A stretch of 64,000 nucleotides of DNA from an uncultured Shinella sp. (GTDB lineage Bacteria > Pseudomonadota > Alphaproteobacteria > Rhizobiales > Rhizobiaceae): NCBI RefSeq assembly GCF_946479415.1, contig NZ_CAMLFY010000001.1, forward strand, positions 110,565 through 174,564. Direction: 5' to 3'. Positions within the stretch are counted from its first letter, which is position 1, and the number at the start of each line of letters is the position of its first letter. The notes beneath the pieces were generated by a model. That model was not told the DNA's origin. It searched no databases and saw only the letters and a list, made by a program, of their open reading frames with translations. The position numbers and the translations under genes were made by a program. Shown piece after piece: positions 62,710-64,000 of the stretch.

Positions 62710-64000
62710 CACGCATGCATCCTTTTGGTTTTATGTCCCTCTGCGGAGGCCGAAATCACCATGTCCTCGGTGGCGTCCTTGCGGTCGACCACCATCACCA
62801 GCCGACCGTTGCTCATGACGGCGATACGGTCGGAGAGCGCCATGACCTCTTCGAGGTCGGAGGTAGAAAAGAGGATCGCGAGCCCCTCGCCCGCCAGCCG
62901 GCGCATGGTGCGGAAAACATCCGCCTTGGCGCCGACATCGATGCCGCGGCTCGGTTCGTCCATGAGCAGAACCTTCGGCCCGGTCATCAGCGCCTTGCCG
63001 ATGACGACCTTCTGCTGGTTGCCGCCGGACATGGAGGTGACGTCGAGATCGGGGTTCTTCGCCTTGATCGAGAGGTTGCGGATCGCGTTGGCAATCGCCT
63101 CCTTCTCGCGCTTCAGGTCGATGTGGAAGCCGGCCTTCAGAAACTGGCCCAGGCTTGCCATGGAAAGATTGTCGGCAATCGACATGGACTGCACGAGGCC
63201 TTCGCGCTGCCGGTCCTCCGGGATCAGCGACAGGCCCTCGCGAATGCGCCGCGTCGTGTCGCGGCCCGTCAGTTCCTCGCCCTCGACGAAGATTTTTCCC
63301 GTATAGTGCTCATGCCGGCCCATGATGCATTCGAAGAGTTCGGAGCGCCCCGCGCCCATCAGGCCGTAAATGCCGAGGATTTCGCCCTTGCGCACGCCGA
63401 TCGAGACATGATCGACGGCATAGCCGCCCTGCGCGCGCGGCAGACAGATGTCTTCCGTGCGGAACACTTCCGCGCCCGGCTCATGATCGACCTGCTTGGC
63501 AAAATCCTTGGCATCCGACCCGATCATCGAGCGCACGATCCAGCGTGTGTCGATATCTTTCACCATGGCATGACCGGTGATCTGGCCGTCTTTCAGCACG
63601 GTGACGTAGTCGCCGATGCGCATCAGCTCTTCCAGCCGGTGCGAAATATAGACGATGGCGACGCCACGCGCCTTGAGATCGGCGATGACGCGGAAGAGCA
63701 CGTCAACTTCCGCCGCACTCAGCGCCGAGGTCGGCTCGTCCATGATGAGGATGCGCGTGTCGAGCGACACCGCGCGCGCGATCTCCACGAGCTGCTGCTG
63801 GCCGATCGGCAGGTCTTCCGCGAGCGTATCTGCAGAAATTCCGGCCTCGAGGCGGTTTAGAAATTCGTTGGCTTTCTCGACCTGCGCCTTGTGGTCGATG
63901 CCACGCAGGCCGCGTGTGATCTCGCGGGTGGCAAAGATGTTTTCAGCGACCGAGAGATTGCCGAAGAGGTTCAGCTCCTGGAAGACGATGCCGATGCCGT
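62709..64000 (-). CDS. Ribose-type sugar ABC transporter ATPase, partial (N-terminus beyond window)
   Basis: The frame is open from the right edge to the stop at 62709 (about 430 codons) and contains most of a double-ABC sugar ATPase. The first domain shows the signature LPIGQQQLVEIARAVS and Walker B ILIMDEPTSALS. The second shows a Walker-A-like GLMGAGRSE, the signature MSGGNQQKVVIG and VLLMDEPSRGID. The Walker A of the first domain lies outside the window. It energises the RbsC-like permease, with which it overlaps; the binding-protein gene is expected further right. The GTG inside this frame is not the true start. Confidence 0.92.
   Translation of the reverse strand, partial: GIGIVFQELNLFGNLSVAENIFATREITRGLRGIDHKAQVEKANEFLNRLEAGISADTLAEDLPIGQQQLVEIARAVSLDTRILIMDEPTSALSAAEVDVLFRVIADLKARGVAIVYISHRLEELMRIGDYVTVLKDGQITGHAMVKDIDTRWIVRSMIGSDAKDFAKQVDHEPGAEVFRTEDICLPRAQGGYAVDHVSIGVRKGEILGIYGLMGAGRSELFECIMGRHEHYTGKIFVEGEELTGRDTTRRIREGLSLIPEDRQREGLVQSMSIADNLSMASLGQFLKAGFHIDLKREKEAIANAIRNLSIKAKNPDLDVTSMSGGNQQKVVIGKALMTGPKVLLMDEPSRGIDVGAKADVFRTMRRLAGEGLAILFSTSDLEEVMALSDRIAVMSNGRLVMVVDRKDATEDMVISASAEGHKTKRMHA

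Noticed and set aside
1..64000. tRNA, rRNA, CRISPR, insertion sequences, attachment sites
   Set aside because: None could be recognised by reading both strands; no direct repeats of array type and no transposase or integrase motifs.

Overview
The window is high-GC DNA with tightly packed, often ATGA-overlapping genes. It looks like accessory DNA (chromid, megaplasmid or genomic island) of a Rhizobiaceae-type alphaproteobacterium (Rhizobium/Agrobacterium/Ensifer/Shinella-like). Pointers are a sigma54-type promoter before a eukaryotic-type glutamine synthetase (glnII), a cyoABCD-SURF1 quinol oxidase operon, rhizopine-catabolism-like (moc-like) genes, hydantoinase genes and a D-apiose/apionate operon with a RuBisCO-like protein. 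I saw no rRNA, tRNA, insertion sequence, phage gene or CRISPR array.

Layout. 0-17 kb is an N-heterocycle uptake and oxidation block: a partial amidohydrolase, a xanthine-dehydrogenase-type molybdenum hydroxylase (FAD, 2Fe-2S and Mo subunits) with a CobW GTPase, an NCS2 purine/uracil permease, a class II aldolase, a cytosine-deaminase-like amidohydrolase and a BMP-type ABC transporter, bracketed by two related LysR regulators. The transporter has a normal binding protein plus a tandem copy lacking about 160 internal residues. 17-32 kb holds general genes: EamA exporters, CorA, glnII, a YghU-type thiol oxidoreductase, cyoABCD-SURF1, an MHS-type symporter, an amidase and a MYG1 protein.

32-38 kb (minus strand) is a moc-like cassette: di-iron membrane hydroxylase, Rieske ferredoxin, sugar/inositol-type binding protein with no permease or ATPase beside it, ferredoxin reductase and a TIM-barrel isomerase. 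A LacI regulator lies upstream. The lacI-hydroxylase interval has two palindromes and an RNA hairpin that would bury the hydroxylase ribosome-binding site.

38-53 kb looks like one regulon of unknown purpose. A minus-strand operon hyuA-hyuB-aminotransferase-uronate-dehydrogenase-like-DAO oxidase-ThDP enzyme, a YdiJ-type D-2-hydroxyacid dehydrogenase, two SDR genes damaged by a deletion, a ProC-like reductase and a 65-residue protein surround a FadR-type GntR gene. Near-identical motifs occur upstream of hyuA and gntR, and a variant lies between ydiJ and the SDRs. At hyuA the motif sits inside a well-formed -35/-10 promoter. This is the best candidate for an undescribed catabolic pathway.

53-64 kb has a GAF-GGEEF diguanylate cyclase and then the D-apiose system: ribose-type ABC ATPase (cut by the window edge) and permease, ApsD, ApnL, a GntR regulator, a RuBisCO-like protein and OiaK. 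The oxidoisomerase step (ApnO) that should link ApnL to OiaK is not in the window.
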